Shown: in pieces, positions 1 to 10,446 of the stretch
Numbering within the stretch: position 1 is the stretch's first letter
Layout: every line of letters starts with the position of its first letter
NCBI RefSeq assembly: GCF_002964785.1
Contig: NZ_PQCC01000018.1
Coordinates: 434,001-498,000, forward strand
Length of the DNA stretch: 64,000 nucleotides
Direction: 5' to 3'
Origin: Pseudoalteromonas sp. T1lg48
GTDB taxonomy: Bacteria; Pseudomonadota; Gammaproteobacteria; Enterobacterales; Alteromonadaceae
The notes under the pieces: generated by a model
What the model saw: the letters and a program-made list of their open reading frames with translations, nothing else
Told to the model about the DNA's origin: nothing
The model's database searches: none
Made by a program: the position numbers and the translations under genes

Positions 1-63
1 ATACGTTCATGTATGTATATTTGCGCTCTATATGATCGATTTGTTGTTCTTAGAAGGTAGGAT

Positions 64-1203
64 ATGAAAGCAAAAACCCTGGTCGCCTTGACCATAGTTG
101 CGACGCTTGGCCTTAGCGGCTGTGAACAGTCGAGCGCTCAAGCTCAACCCCAAAGCGCGCCACGCGCGGTGGAAATCGAAGCGTATGAGTTGCAACCACA
201 AACAGTGATGCAACACACCGAGTTAGTGGGCCGCACCGTGGACTACCGTCAGGCTGAAATTCGCCCTCAGGTAAGTGGTATTTTGCAGTCTCGTCTCTTT
301 GAAGAAGGACAAATGGTCGAAAAAGGGGATGTGCTTTATCGCATCGACCCGGCTCCTTTTGAAGCCGCTCTGGCCAGTGCCAAGGCGAGCTTGGCAAAAG
401 CCGAAGCCGCGGTTAAAAATAGCACAGCGCGCGCTAAACGTATTAAAAGCCTGCTTGGTAGCAACTCGGTTAGCCAACAGGATTTTGACGATGCCGATGC
501 CCAGCGTCTTCAGGCACAAGCTGACTTAGCCGCCGCCAAAGCCGCGGTCCTCAGCGCCCAAATTAACCTGGACTACACAGGCATTCGTGCCCCGATCAGC
601 GGTCAAATCGGTCGCTCTTTGGTCACCGAAGGTGCCCTACTCACCGCCAATCAAGGTAATGCCTTGGCCACCATTCGTCAGTTAGACCCCATCTATGTGG
701 ACATGACCAAGGCAGCGTCAAAACTTGCGTCTTTACGTCAGGCCATAACCACCAATGCCAGTAACAAAGAGGTTGCCCCGGCGGTACAACTCAAGCTTGA
801 TGAAGAGCTTTGGTATAGCCACCCCGGCGAGTTGCAATTCTCCGAGGTCAGCGTTGATCCATCGACGTCCATGGTCACCATGCGTGCGGTATTCCCAAAT
901 CCAGATGGTGAACTGCTGCCTGGTATGTTCGTACGTGCCCAGCTTGAGCTGGGTAATACGGATAACGGCCTTTTGGTGCCGCAAAAGTCGGTAGTGCGCA
1001 CGCCTAAGGGCGAAGCCACCGTGATGGTGGTGAATGCCGAAAACACCATTGAGGTGCGCGTGGTCGAGCTGGCACAGCAGGTTGATCAAAGCTGGCTAGT
1101 CAGTAAGGGCCTTAAAGCAGGCGATATGGTTGTGACCTCGGGTTTACAAAAAATCCGTCCAGGGGCGCTGGTTAAAGTTACCACTAACCCATCGGAGGCA
1201 TAA
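64..1203 (+). CDS. RND efflux membrane fusion lipoprotein (AcrA/MexA type)
   Basis: Periplasmic adaptor of a tripartite drug efflux pump. It starts with a lipoprotein signal (about 20 residues, lipobox LSGC, acylated Cys20). A biotinyl-lipoyl-like half-domain follows (about 65-97), then an Ala/Lys/Glu-rich alpha-helical hairpin coiled coil (about 98-165), the second lipoyl half with the family-typical RAPISG, and the beta-barrel/membrane-proximal region. At 379 residues it matches the AcrA/MexA family. The start has an AGGT/AGGA-type ribosome site just upstream. The gene is followed after 2 bases by the RND pump gene, so they form an operon. No TolC-like outer membrane gene is next to it, so the outer channel must be encoded elsewhere. 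Family assignment is firm; substrate range cannot be read from sequence. Confidence 0.95.
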   Translation: MKAKTLVALTIVATLGLSGCEQSSAQAQPQSAPRAVEIEAYELQPQTVMQHTELVGRTVDYRQAEIRPQVSGILQSRLFEEGQMVEKGDVLYRIDPAPFEAALASAKASLAKAEAAVKNSTARAKRIKSLLGSNSVSQQDFDDADAQRLQAQADLAAAKAAVLSAQINLDYTGIRAPISGQIGRSLVTEGALLTANQGNALATIRQLDPIYVDMTKAASKLASLRQAITTNASNKEVAPAVQLKLDEELWYSHPGELQFSEVSVDPSTSMVTMRAVFPNPDGELLPGMFVRAQLELGNTDNGLLVPQKSVVRTPKGEATVMVVNAENTIEVRVVELAQQVDQSWLVSKGLKAGDMVVTSGLQKIRPGALVKVTTNPSEA

Positions 1204-1205
1204 GC

Positions 1206-4200
1206 ATGGCGAATTTCTTTATTAGCCGGCCAATCTTTGCATGGGTGATAGCCATTGTCATCATGCTGGCCGGTCTGCTATCAATTAAACAACTGCCGGT
1301 GGAGCAGTACCCCCAGGTGGCGCCACCTGCGGTGACCATCACCGCCAGCTACCCGGGTGCAACGGCGAAAACCGCCGAAGACGCCATTACCCAGGTTATC
1401 GAGCAAGCCATGAACGGCATCGACAACCTGATGTATATGTCGGCGCAGAGTGACTCTTTGGGTAATGTGACCCTGACCCTCACCTTTGAAACCGGCACCG
1501 ATCCGGACATCGCTCAGGTTCAGGTACAAAACAAGTTACAGCGTGCGATCCCGTTGTTGCCACAAGAAGTGCAACAACAAGGTGTGGCGGTTGCTAAATC
1601 AAGCGGTAGCTTCTTAATGGTGATCGGCTTTATTTCCGAAGACGGTTCGATGACCCGTGAAGACCTCTCCGATTACGTTGTGTCTAACATTAAAGATCCG
1701 ATCAGCCGCACGCCCGGTGTTGGTAACCTCACCGTGTTCGGTAGCCAATATGCCATGCGTATCTGGTTGGATGCAGACAAACTGAACGAGTTTCAGCTAA
1801 CACCCACGGATGTGACCAGCGCCATTCGGGTGCAAAACAACCAAGTGACGGCAGGTCAGCTAGGTGGTGCACCGGCTTTACCGGGTCAGCAGTATAACGC
1901 TGCAATTACGGCACAAAGCCGTCTCAGCAGCCCAGAAGAGTTTGGACAGATATTGCTGCGCGTTAATGCCGACGGCTCTCGCGTTTTACTCAGCGACGTT
2001 GCCCGTATAGAGCTTGGTGGTGAAAATTATGCGGTCGTGGGTCGATATAACGGCATGCCAGCCACCGGTTTTGCCATTGAGCTGGCCACGGGTGCTAATG
2101 CGCTGGATACGGCCAAGGCGGTTAAAGCGCGTTTGGCAGAGCTGGAAGCCTACTTCCCGGCGGGCGTGAAGATCACCATCCCATACGACACCACGCCATT
2201 CGTTGAGGTGTCTATCAGCGCCGTGGTGCAGACCCTGTTTGAAGCCGTGATCCTGGTATTCGTGGTCATGTATTTGTTCATGCAAAACTTCCGCGCCACG
2301 CTGATCCCAACCCTGGCTATCCCTGTGGTGCTGCTGGGCACCTTCGGCATCATGTCGGCCATGGGCTTCTCTATCAACACCTTGACCATGTTCGGTATGG
2401 TGCTGGCCATCGGCCTGTTGGTGGACGATGCCATCGTCGTGGTCGAAAACGTTGAACGGGTTATGAGTGAAGAGGGCCTGGGGCCGATTGAAGCCACACG
2501 TAAGTCCATGGGCCAGATCACCGGCGCCCTGGTGGGTATCGGTCTGGTATTGTCGGCGGTATTCGTACCCATGGCGTTCTTCGGTGGTGCCACCGGTGCC
2601 ATCTATAAACAGTTCTCTATTACCATTGTATCGGCCATGGCGCTGTCGGTGCTCGTTGCTATCGTCTTTACTCCGGCCCTGTGTGCCACCATTTTGAAGC
2701 CGTTACATGGCGATCATCACAACAAAGGCGGCTTCTTTGGCTGGTTTAACCGCACCTTTGACCGCGGTAATGACAAATACGGTAAGGCCGTAGGTGGGCT
2801 GTTGAAACGCCCTGTTCGCTCTATGGCGCTGTACGGTGTGATAGTGGCGGTAATGGCACTGATGTTTGCCCGCCTGCCGTCATCCTTCCTGCCGGAAGAA
2901 GATCAGGGTATCTTCCTGACCATGGTGCAATTACCCAGTGGCGCCAGCCAGGAGCGTACCGAAGCGATCATGACCCAGGTGTCCGATCACTACGGCAGCG
3001 AAGAAGCGGTGCAATCCGTGTTTACCGTAAGCGGCTTTAGCTTTGCCGGTCAGGGTCAAAACGTGGGTCTTGCCTTCACCCGGCTAAAAGACTGGAGCGA
3101 GCGCGACGAAAACCAAAGCGTACAGGCGATTATTGGCCGTGCCATGGGCAAATTCTCGACCATCAAAGAAGCTCAAATTTTCGCCTTTAACCTGCCACCC
3201 ATCGTTGAACTGGGTCAGGCCACCGGCTTTAACATGTTCTTGCAAGACCGTGGGGGTCTGGGCCACGAAGCCCTGCTCCAGGCACGTAACCAGTTCCTTG
3301 GCATGGCCGCTCAGCGTCCAGAGCTGATGGCAGTACGTCCAAATGGCATGGAAGATGCGGCGCAGCTGCAAGTGGATATCGACCAACTTAAGGCTCAGGC
3401 TTTGGGTGTGCCGATCAGCGAGATCAACAACGCCTTATCTATCGGCTGGGGTTCGACCTATGTGAACGACTTCGTAGACCGCGGCCGCGTTAAGAAGGTA
3501 TACGTGCAGGCGGATGCGCAATTTCGGATGACGCCGGAAGACCTAAGCCACTGGTATGTGCGTAATAACCAAGGCGAGATGGTATCGTTCGACAGCTTCG
3601 CCAGCAGCCGTTGGGTGTATGGCCCGCAACGTTTGGAGCGTTATAACGGCATCTCGGCGATGGAGATATTAGGTCAACCGGCACCGGGATACAGCTCGGG
3701 TACGGCCATGAATGTGGTTGCCGAGTTGGTAGAGCAACTACCGGAAGGTATCGACTTCGAGTGGACCAGTACCTCATACCAAGAGAAGATGTCTGGCTCA
3801 CAGGCGCCCTTCTTGTATGCCCTGTCGATCCTCGTGGTATTCCTGTGCTTAGCAGCACTGTATGAAAGCTGGTCTATTCCATTCTCGGTGATCATGGTGG
3901 TGCCTTTGGGCATTGTCGGTGCCCTGGGTGCGGCCTTTATCTTCGGTTTGGAAAACGACGTCTACTTCCAGGTAGGTCTGTTGACCACCATGGGTCTGGC
4001 CTCGAAAAACGCCATCTTAATAGTAGAGTTTGCTAAAGACCTGCAACAACAAGGCCTGGATGTGATCAAGGCGACGCTTGAGGCTATCCGCCTGCGTCTA
4101 CGCCCTATCATCATGACGTCACTGGCCTTCTCACTGGGCGTATTGCCGCTGGCGATCAGCACAGGTGCGGGCTCGGCAAGTCGTAACGCCATTGGTATTG

Positions 4201-4298
4201 GTGTACTGGGCGGGATGGCAACGGCCACCTTCCTGGCAATCTTCCTCGTCCCTGTGTTCTATTTGGTGGTACAAAAAATCTTTGTACGCAACAAATAA
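1206..4298 (+). CDS. RND multidrug efflux permease (AcrB/MexB type)
   Basis: Inner-membrane, proton-driven HAE1-family pump of 1030 residues. It has the usual architecture: an N-terminal membrane helix, a large periplasmic loop, a block of membrane helices, a second large loop and a second membrane block. The proton-relay aspartates are visible as the pair at residues 407-408 in [12 protein letters not shown], with the partner lysine near residue 934 in [12 protein letters not shown]. The start is preceded by a GGAGG ribosome site that overlaps the end of the adaptor gene. A strong hairpin terminator lies at 4313-4341. The convergent TetR gene is the obvious repressor candidate. Substrates are unknown. 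Confidence 0.96.
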   Translation: MANFFISRPIFAWVIAIVIMLAGLLSIKQLPVEQYPQVAPPAVTITASYPGATAKTAEDAITQVIEQAMNGIDNLMYMSAQSDSLGNVTLTLTFETGTDPDIAQVQVQNKLQRAIPLLPQEVQQQGVAVAKSSGSFLMVIGFISEDGSMTREDLSDYVVSNIKDPISRTPGVGNLTVFGSQYAMRIWLDADKLNEFQLTPTDVTSAIRVQNNQVTAGQLGGAPALPGQQYNAAITAQSRLSSPEEFGQILLRVNADGSRVLLSDVARIELGGENYAVVGRYNGMPATGFAIELATGANALDTAKAVKARLAELEAYFPAGVKITIPYDTTPFVEVSISAVVQTLFEAVILVFVVMYLFMQNFRATLIPTLAIPVVLLGTFGIMSAMGFSINTLTMFGMVLAIGLLVDDAIVVVENVERVMSEEGLGPIEATRKSMGQITGALVGIGLVLSAVFVPMAFFGGATGAIYKQFSITIVSAMALSVLVAIVFTPALCATILKPLHGDHHNKGGFFGWFNRTFDRGNDKYGKAVGGLLKRPVRSMALYGVIVAVMALMFARLPSSFLPEEDQGIFLTMVQLPSGASQERTEAIMTQVSDHYGSEEAVQSVFTVSGFSFAGQGQNVGLAFTRLKDWSERDENQSVQAIIGRAMGKFSTIKEAQIFAFNLPPIVELGQATGFNMFLQDRGGLGHEALLQARNQFLGMAAQRPELMAVRPNGMEDAAQLQVDIDQLKAQALGVPISEINNALSIGWGSTYVNDFVDRGRVKKVYVQADAQFRMTPEDLSHWYVRNNQGEMVSFDSFASSRWVYGPQRLERYNGISAMEILGQPAPGYSSGTAMNVVAELVEQLPEGIDFEWTSTSYQEKMSGSQAPFLYALSILVVFLCLAALYESWSIPFSVIMVVPLGIVGALGAAFIFGLENDVYFQVGLLTTMGLASKNAILIVEFAKDLQQQGLDVIKATLEAIRLRLRPIIMTSLAFSLGVLPLAISTGAGSASRNAIGIGVLGGMATATFLAIFLVPVFYLVVQKIFVRNK

Positions 4299-4312
4299 CC
4301 AGGGGGCACTGC

Positions 4313-4341
4313 AAGCCGGGCTAAATTAGCCCGGCTTTTTT
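4313..4341 (+). terminator. Rho-independent terminator after the RND operon
   Basis: An inverted repeat, AAGCCGGGCT and AGCCCGGCTT around a short AT loop, is followed by a T run on the plus strand. It overlaps the last codons of the convergent TetR gene, so the final residues of that regulator are encoded inside the hairpin. Confidence 0.85.
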
Positions 4342-4946
4342 AGGCCTACAAATAAGGTATCGAGTAAGGGCTCAACCTGTTTGGTCAGGTTCATGCAGCC
4401 CGGGTGCTGCAGATACTGGCTCAGCAAACCGACGAATAAGGCGTTGAGCGATATGGCTGCATCTTCGGGGCGAATACAGGGATTTAATTCGCCATTATCC
4501 AGGGCACGGTTAAAGGCCAAGGTTAATGTGGCAATCACTTCCTGATTCAACTCTTTTTGCTGCGCCACCACTGGATTTAACTCTTCGACGTATTCACAGC
4601 GATGGAACACCACGGTGAGCACCCGATAATATTGAGGCTGCTGCTCCACCAGCAACATGGAGCGGCAAATCACATCCTTCACCTGAGCCAGGGTGCTTTG
4701 CTCATTGGCCTGTTGCAGCTCACTGAGCATCATGCGAAACGGCAAGCGAATGCGCTCAAGCATGGCGTTAAAAAGGTCATTCTTGTTGGCAAAATGCCAA
4801 TAAATGGCACCGCGCGTCACCCCCGCCGCGGCGGCAATATGCGCCAAGGTGGTACAGGACACCCCATGCTCAAAAAACTGATGTTCGGCGGCATCTAAAA
4901 TTGCCGCCCGAGTCTGCTCTGCATCGGCCTTACTACGCCTTGCCAT
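4326..4946 (-). CDS. TetR/AcrR family regulator of the RND pump
   Basis: A 206-residue TetR-family repressor. The N-terminal helix-turn-helix is clear (about residues 10-56, with TTLAHIAAAAGVTRGAIYWHF as the recognition region). The C-terminal part resembles the AcrR/TtgR ligand-binding domain. It is convergent with the efflux operon, unlike E. coli acrR, which is divergent from acrAB. It could therefore act on the promoter upstream of position 64 from a distance as well as on its own promoter. No clear operator palindrome was found in front of either gene. Role inferred from position and family. Confidence 0.88.
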   Translation of the reverse strand: MARRSKADAEQTRAAILDAAEHQFFEHGVSCTTLAHIAAAAGVTRGAIYWHFANKNDLFNAMLERIRLPFRMMLSELQQANEQSTLAQVKDVICRSMLLVEQQPQYYRVLTVVFHRCEYVEELNPVVAQQKELNQEVIATLTLAFNRALDNGELNPCIRPEDAAISLNALFVGLLSQYLQHPGCMNLTKQVEPLLDTLFVGLKKPG

Positions 4947-5087
4947 TATGCTTGTCCCATAATTTTACTTGCTGATTATATTAACATATTTGTTACCAAG
5001 TGTGACTAGCAAGAACGGGCTTAGGGCATAATTTCCATATAAGAAAAGGGGCTATTTGCCCCCCAATTGCTAAGGTAACTCAACTTA

Positions 5088-6056
5088 TTACTCGGTCACC
5101 ACAAAGGGTAGATTAATGTTTGCGGCATTGACCTCGGACAACCACAGATACTTGCCTGGCGCCAAATCGACGCTGACATAGCCATGGTTACCGACGCCCA
5201 TCTGTTCAATACCGCCTAAAAAGGTCACCGGCGCCGGCGCCCGCAAGCCACCGACATTGGTCCAGTCCATCCAAAAATACACCTGCTGTAAATCCGTGCC
5301 CTCTTCGAGCTTGGCCAGGTGTAAGTCATAGGGTAAAGAACCCGGCGGGTTTTCGCCGATATCAATACGAAAGGTGTGTTTACCCGCTTTCACCACCTCA
5401 GGTCCACTAATGCCCGAGTTGGCAATAATCAGGTTATGGGTGGCACTGGGTAGTTGCTGCTCTGTGGGCCCAGGATAGACCTGTATCTGATGCAACATCC
5501 CCATCAGCGTGTGCCATTGACCGTCCGGCGCTTTCACATAGCATTCGAGCAAATAGATGCCCGGTTTATCGATATTAAAGGTGGCCTCGACGCTGTGGCC
5601 GTTGGACAAGAGTCCTGCCCCCCCTACCCAGGTCATTTGCAGCCCCCAGTCCGGAACGTTGTGCTCCAGAAATGGACCTATATCCGCTTTGGTCATTTCG
5701 CCGCTGCGCAGCCCCTGCATGATTGGGTCAAACGCCGGCGCCACCTCCCGCAGCTGATCCTTTATGGTCTTGCCTTCAACCAAGCGGTACATGGCCACAA
5801 AGTGCTCCTGGCCACCGCGGTTGGTAAATGCAAAGGTAGTCCAACCGGTGGGTAAATAATCCGGCGCCAAAATGGCATATTCTGTGGTGGTAACATCCAC
5901 CTTATTGACCGGTATTTGCACATCCTGTGGCAACGCCTGTGGCGCCATATTTCCTTGGTCATTGGCCCGCGCCTCTCTCTGGGGCGCTTCACAAGCCGAT
6001 AACGTCAAGAGCAGAATACATGCCAATATAGGCTTAATAAGATTTAACCCAGACAC
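5088..6056 (-). CDS. Lipoprotein of unknown function with possible duplicated cupredoxin-like halves
   Basis: A 322-residue exported lipoprotein: hydrophobic signal of about 21 residues ending in the lipobox LSAC. The start is set by a strong AAGGAGG ribosome site. The mature protein appears to have two similar beta-rich halves (about 50-195 and 205-320). Each contains a phrase about a gas- or ligand-like 'HF.. ' core and ends in a PGxY(L) strand (KPGIYLLECY and APGKYLWLSEV), a pattern seen at the end of cupredoxin-like folds. The usual type-1 copper Cys-His-Met set is not evident. No family can be named with confidence. It stands alone between the efflux region and the accessory stretch. Confidence 0.7.
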   Translation of the reverse strand: MSGLNLIKPILACILLLTLSACEAPQREARANDQGNMAPQALPQDVQIPVNKVDVTTTEYAILAPDYLPTGWTTFAFTNRGGQEHFVAMYRLVEGKTIKDQLREVAPAFDPIMQGLRSGEMTKADIGPFLEHNVPDWGLQMTWVGGAGLLSNGHSVEATFNIDKPGIYLLECYVKAPDGQWHTLMGMLHQIQVYPGPTEQQLPSATHNLIIANSGISGPEVVKAGKHTFRIDIGENPPGSLPYDLHLAKLEEGTDLQQVYFWMDWTNVGGLRAPAPVTFLGGIEQMGVGNHGYVSVDLAPGKYLWLSEVNAANINLPFVVTE

Positions 6057-6342
6057 ATAAACCTCCTTGGTTTCATTAACGTTTAAGGTTAAAGCCTAGT
6101 TAAAAAGGCGGGTTTAGCAACATACCATGATCTCTCTGGTGTAGATTGATCATAGAGGTACATATTGGAGTTTTCTGTGAGCGAAATTCCTTTTAAGGGA
6201 GCAGACACAAAATACAGGTGTTTTTGTAAAGCACATTAAACACCAAGCTCAACGCAAACTAAACATGCATAGCAAACACTTTATTAGGCAAATTTTAACC
6301 TGCCTACTTTCTTCCAGGTTCGTGGCTCTGGTGGCGTGGGAA

Positions 6343-6711
6343 TTAGGCATTTAAGTCTTCCCAGTTAGCTTTTGAGGTAACAAAATTGTGTGAAAGTGGT
6401 CGTCCTGATATGTCACTCTCTATGCCCCCAAACGAAGTCGATACCTTTCTGAAGACTGATCATTTGAGCTCTAGATGGGTAAACCACAGTTTTTACAAAA
6501 GTACTTTCGTTCACCTTCACTACGTTCGTAAAACGTAAGAGAGCTATCTTTATCTCTTAACTTAAGATCTTCTGCATTGATGAAGCCATTGGTAGCGTAG
6601 GCACTTCCACTGGCCTTACGACACAACGAATAATGGCAGTGAATGATTATAAGATACACTACCGTCTAGTGAGAGCTGGATTGAACCGCACAAGCAACTT
6701 CCTTTGTACAT
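6343..6711 (-). pseudogene. Degraded GFA-family (CENP-V/glutathione-dependent formaldehyde-activating-like) gene
   Basis: The reading frame can be followed across three pieces. The first starts at the ATG at 6711, after a GGAG ribosome site, and gives MYKGSCLCGSIQLSLDG, the classic GFA N-terminus. After a frame change comes HCHYSLCRKASGSAYATNGF through FCKNCGLPI, the zinc-binding core. An in-frame TAG follows at 6471, then SSNDQSSERYRLRLGA. A second frame change leads to GRPLSHNFVTSKANWEDLNA and a stop at 6343, a typical GFA C-terminus. The family normally has CHCxxC; here the second Cys is Tyr. Two indels, one stop and a lost zinc ligand argue for true decay rather than sequencing error. The total of about 122 codons matches family length. 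Confidence 0.8.
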
Positions 6712-7073
6712 CTTTACTCCTTAACTAAATTTAAGCTTATTCGCTTAACACCTTACCAATGGGGCTAAATGTTTGGCTAAATTTAACCACGAAAGAGTAC
6801 AAGAGCAGCTGAACTTTATATTGATAGATGGGCTCGAAATCTATTCTTTCTAAAGCCATATGGTTCCAAATTTCATATAGACTAATTGTGGCAGGGGGAC
6901 TTACCACCTTCTGCTTCCAGGTTGTAATCAACAGATTCGACGACATTCCTGACGATTCCGTCGCAGAAGAATGCTGACTCAGCAGTCTCTTTTGAAATTT
7001 GTCTATATTTGACTCAAGACTCTAAAATGCCAGCTCTGCAAACTCCAATGACTGCGCGGGGAGGTCTTTATAA
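6712..7073. other. AT-rich intergenic stretch without a supported gene
   Basis: This stretch lies between the decayed GFA gene and an attC-like site. A 69-codon open frame exists on the minus strand (6737-6946), but it has no good ribosome site and no recognisable protein pattern, so it is not called as a gene. On the minus strand a GTTAAGC heptamer (6743-6749), matching the integron core consensus GTTRRRY, sits about 30 bases before the GFA start. Confidence 0.4.
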
Positions 7074-7172
7074 ACTTAACGCCGCGCTATGCGGCGTATA
7101 TTAGTTGGCTAAATTTAGCACCGGACCAACACCAGCCAACTTTCATACATCCGGATAAGCAACTTGCTAAAT
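7074..7172 (-). repeat. attC-like recombination site (candidate)
   Basis: Read on the minus strand, this 99-base block begins 4 bases after the stop codon of the large gene upstream. It opens with ATTTAGC, which has one departure from the integron R'' consensus RYYYAAC. It contains the paired arms AGTTGGCT and AGCCAACT and a stem CGCCGC-ATAGC-GCGGCG. It ends with GTTAAGT, a perfect match to the R' consensus GTTRRRY. Size, position just after a stop codon, imperfect self-complementarity and orientation all fit an attC site of a gene cassette. No integrase gene is in the window, so this is an inference from structure. Confidence 0.45.
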
Positions 7173-7176
7173 TCAA

Positions 7177-10100
7177 TCAATTACGAGGCCTGTATCTTTT
7201 AGCTATTGTAGAAAAGTTAATAAGTCTAAAAATTAGGGGTATGAGCCCAAATAACATCAGGTCAAAAAAAGCGCCACCGCTTTTAGCCTTATTGTCTTCA
7301 TTACCACCTATCTGAGAGGGCTTTATTACATTAACCGCGAAAGGGACTTCGATATTATTAACTCCATCGAATACGATTAGCGTAAATTGTGCATTAACAT
7401 CTGAAATTGTGGGAGTGCCTTTTAAGGACTTTTCGGCAAAAGTTAGCCACGACGGTAATGTTCCGTTGACTTCATAATCCAAAGTATCGTTATCGACATC
7501 TTCAAACAATTCATCAAAATTAATGTTAATCTCTTCATTTACATGTACGTTATATGATGACGTTGAACCAATGAATTTAGGCTCAGTGTTAATCACTTCA
7601 ATACTAATTTCAGTACTTATTTGGTTCACACCGTCTGAAACTTCTATCTGAAAAGTTGCACCCAAATCTCTTGAACCTGGAGTGCCTTGTAAGGACCTTT
7701 CATCAAAAGTCAGCCACGACGGTAATGTTCCGTTGACTTCATAATCCAAAGTATCGTTATCGACATCTTCAAACAATTCATCAAAATTAATGTTAATCTC
7801 TTCATTTACATGTACGTTATATGATGACGTTGAACCAATAAACTTAGGCTCAGTGTTAATCACTTCAATACTAATTTCGGTACTTATTTTGTCCACACCA
7901 TCTGACACATTTAACTCTAAAGTTGCACCAAGATCAGTTGAACCGGGAGTACCATCAATATATGAAGCTCCCACATTCATCCAGTCAGAAGTGTTTCCAA
8001 TGACTTCAAATATTAATGGATCATTATCGTAATCTGAAAAATGATTTTCAAAATCAATTAGTAGATACTCCCCAACATGCGCTTTGAAGTCTAGCGTACC
8101 TCCATTGAACTCGGGAGGTGTGTTTTTTCTAAACAAACTCACACTCTGATTAAAGGAATCTGTGCTAACAATATACTTGCCATCGTGAAAGGTGTTTACC
8201 AATATTGGCTGCCCCTGCTCTTTTAAGACGGTTCCTTTAAGCTTTATTTCTTCTATAAATGACAGTTCTTTTGTAGCATCATTTATACGCAAGGCTATGA
8301 AAGAATCACCATAATCCTTAGTTAAATAAATGCGGCCAATAAGAGAGTCAAGTGTAATTTCGGTTATCCCTTGCAACCACTCGCGTGATTGTTCGTTACT
8401 ACTGTATCTATGTATTTGAGATATCATACTGGATTCAGGGTTCAACTCGGCAACAACTATACCAGAGTCAACTATCCAGGAATAATCATTACGTGTATCA
8501 TAAGGCAAATAAAGCGTATTGCCATAAACCCCTATAGATGAAGTGGCTATTCCACTTTTTGAAACGCCAAAAAGCTCGTTTTCCATCAACTGTTTCAAGG
8601 TCAGTTTCCCAGTTGACCGTTCAATCGAAAACAGTGCCAAATCATAATTATTTGAATATAAAATCAAGTGTTTATTATCAGGCATAATAGTTATGTATAC
8701 TGCACCCTGAAATTCGGAAATGCCTTCTGTATTCCCATAAATATTATTTTGAAATCTTTCAACCAGTGTTAGATCACCTGTAACTGGATCCCGAGCAAGT
8801 ACAGTTAACAACCAGTTACTGTTGGAATGAGAAGCGTACATATAATTACCATCAGCGCTCATCACAAATGAGGTAGCCTCATCAAAATCATTTATCCAAT
8901 TTTGTTCAGCGTTAAAGGTTTTAATTAGCGTTACCTTACCCGTCTCACTTGATCGTTCAAATAAATGAACTTTCGGATAAGTTCCATTTTCAGGTAAATA
9001 GATATGTTTGCCATCAGGGCTTAGCACAAGGCTGGTATCGAATTTTCTTGCTTCTACATTGTATGGTGAGTTGTTCTGTATAAATTTTAGTGACTCCAAC
9101 TGTTCAGAAAACTCAAACACTGAAATACCCGAGATTCTATCAGAAACATATAAAAACTTATCATCATCACTAGCCGTTATATTTAGCGGGCTTGTTATGC
9201 CTCTTACGCCGTCCTCTGCATTCGTCACCGTATGGTAAGACAGGTTTCCGTTCGCCTCGTCTGGTGTAAAAGCTAACAAAGTCCCACTCAAATAAGATGG
9301 CACATAGGCATGTTCACCTGAGGCAGTGAACTCTATATCCATGGGACCATGCATTAATTCAACATCAACACCGTTAAAAATCGCATCATTCTGTGTTAAA
9401 AAACCAGAATCACCATCTATATCAAATTGAATAACCCCATTTTTATCAAACGAACCATAATTATTATCTTCCCCAACCACTAAATAAAGCTGGCTATTAT
9501 TTATTTCTATTTTACGGGGGTTAATTAATGTTGCGTTCAAGGCCGCAATTTCAACGTGCTGCTTCAACTGTAATTGACCGGAGACTAAGTTGTTGCTAAA
9601 AACGTGAAGGCCTGATTTTGAAGCAAGATAAACATCGTTGGTTACCTCATTAACAGCTACTTCCCAACTTGATTGAATGGTGCTCAATGTCTCGTCGTTA
9701 TAACCGTTTGCGGTCCACAAATGTGAAATATCACCATTTGACTCGTTAAAACTAAATACTGCTATTCCTGACGGCCCAGCGATATAGAAAAAATTATTGG
9801 ATGATGAAAATTTAAGATCCCGAACTTCATAGCTAAAAGAAACATCGGGGCCGATTTCGTATAAATTGACAAATTCAAGTACACCTGTATCTAACTGTCT
9901 TTTAAATACGGATATACTAAGAGCACCACCGCTTACCAGTATATATTTACCATCATTACTCTCTGCCAAAACTGTTGTGTTAGAGAGATTAGCTTCAGGA
10001 AAATCAAAAGAACTAATGTTTTGGATTTCACTTAGCATACCTGTTTCATTATCACGGGTAAGAACGGATAGTTGATCGCCGTCTTCTTCCAGTGCATAAA

Positions 10101-10401
10101 CATTTTTTTGATCACGACTTAACAATAGCTCGTAAACTCTTAGAAGCGAGAATGAGTCCGGGACAGATTGGACTGCACTTAGAGTGCCGTTGGTTAAATC
10201 TCTTTTAAATACAACAAGATCGTTTTTGCTATCACTATTAGAGAAACCGGCCACATAGACGAATCGATCATCATTACTAATTGCTACATCAATTGCTTTA
10301 TCGATTTTCCCATCAGTTTTTGTTGTAATATGATTAATGCTTTTTGAGTAAGTATTAAAAGATAGAATTAGCAAAGTGATAAAACAAGCTCTTGTAAACA
10401 T
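7177..10401 (-). CDS. Large secreted beta-propeller protein with Ig-like repeats and GlyGly-CTERM-like tail
   Basis: A 1074-residue exported protein. A signal peptide (about 1-19) is followed by about 750 residues of repeated strand patterns such as VAISNDDRFVYVAGF and LSPDGKHIYLPENG, typical of lactonase/YVTN-type beta-propellers, probably two of them. Three putative Ig/cadherin-like units then follow, with recurring DNDxLxYEV and TLPSWLTF motifs, found in carbohydrate- or calcium-binding surface proteins. The C-terminus has SGG, then a hydrophobic helix (about 1042-1060), then a basic tail (AKRYRPRN). This matches the GlyGly-CTERM layout processed by rhombosortase at the cell surface. Two Ig-like units are encoded by nearly identical 267-bp DNA repeats. 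AT-rich compared with its surroundings. Ligand and role unknown. Confidence 0.85.
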   Translation of the reverse strand: MFTRACFITLLILSFNTYSKSINHITTKTDGKIDKAIDVAISNDDRFVYVAGFSNSDSKNDLVVFKRDLTNGTLSAVQSVPDSFSLLRVYELLLSRDQKNVYALEEDGDQLSVLTRDNETGMLSEIQNISSFDFPEANLSNTTVLAESNDGKYILVSGGALSISVFKRQLDTGVLEFVNLYEIGPDVSFSYEVRDLKFSSSNNFFYIAGPSGIAVFSFNESNGDISHLWTANGYNDETLSTIQSSWEVAVNEVTNDVYLASKSGLHVFSNNLVSGQLQLKQHVEIAALNATLINPRKIEINNSQLYLVVGEDNNYGSFDKNGVIQFDIDGDSGFLTQNDAIFNGVDVELMHGPMDIEFTASGEHAYVPSYLSGTLLAFTPDEANGNLSYHTVTNAEDGVRGITSPLNITASDDDKFLYVSDRISGISVFEFSEQLESLKFIQNNSPYNVEARKFDTSLVLSPDGKHIYLPENGTYPKVHLFERSSETGKVTLIKTFNAEQNWINDFDEATSFVMSADGNYMYASHSNSNWLLTVLARDPVTGDLTLVERFQNNIYGNTEGISEFQGAVYITIMPDNKHLILYSNNYDLALFSIERSTGKLTLKQLMENELFGVSKSGIATSSIGVYGNTLYLPYDTRNDYSWIVDSGIVVAELNPESSMISQIHRYSSNEQSREWLQGITEITLDSLIGRIYLTKDYGDSFIALRINDATKELSFIEEIKLKGTVLKEQGQPILVNTFHDGKYIVSTDSFNQSVSLFRKNTPPEFNGGTLDFKAHVGEYLLIDFENHFSDYDNDPLIFEVIGNTSDWMNVGASYIDGTPGSTDLGATLELNVSDGVDKISTEISIEVINTEPKFIGSTSSYNVHVNEEININFDELFEDVDNDTLDYEVNGTLPSWLTFDERSLQGTPGSRDLGATFQIEVSDGVNQISTEISIEVINTEPKFIGSTSSYNVHVNEEININFDELFEDVDNDTLDYEVNGTLPSWLTFAEKSLKGTPTISDVNAQFTLIVFDGVNNIEVPFAVNVIKPSQIGGNEDNKAKSGGAFFDLMLFGLIPLIFRLINFSTIAKRYRPRN
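7385..7918 (-). repeat. Tandem pair of nearly identical 267-bp coding repeats
   Basis: The segment from about 7385 to 7651 recurs at about 7652-7918 with an offset of exactly 267 bases (89 codons). For example, the block starting at 7441 matches the block at 7708 with only scattered substitutions over more than 180 bases. It encodes two adjacent Ig-like units of the large surface protein. The near identity at the DNA level indicates recent duplication or gene conversion. Outer edges are approximate. Confidence 0.85.
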
Positions 10402-10446
10402 TAAACTCTCCCTTTTTGATTTACTTTTTAATATATTTCCTGGTCG

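Noticed and set aside
2150..2602. 150-codon frame antisense to the RND pump
   Set aside because: A shadow of conserved pump sequence with no homology pattern.
6140..6345. Possible further attC/VCR-like sequence after the GFA pseudogene
   Set aside because: It has a TAGGCA/TGCCTA stem, but the two ends do not pair and no core heptamer was convincing.
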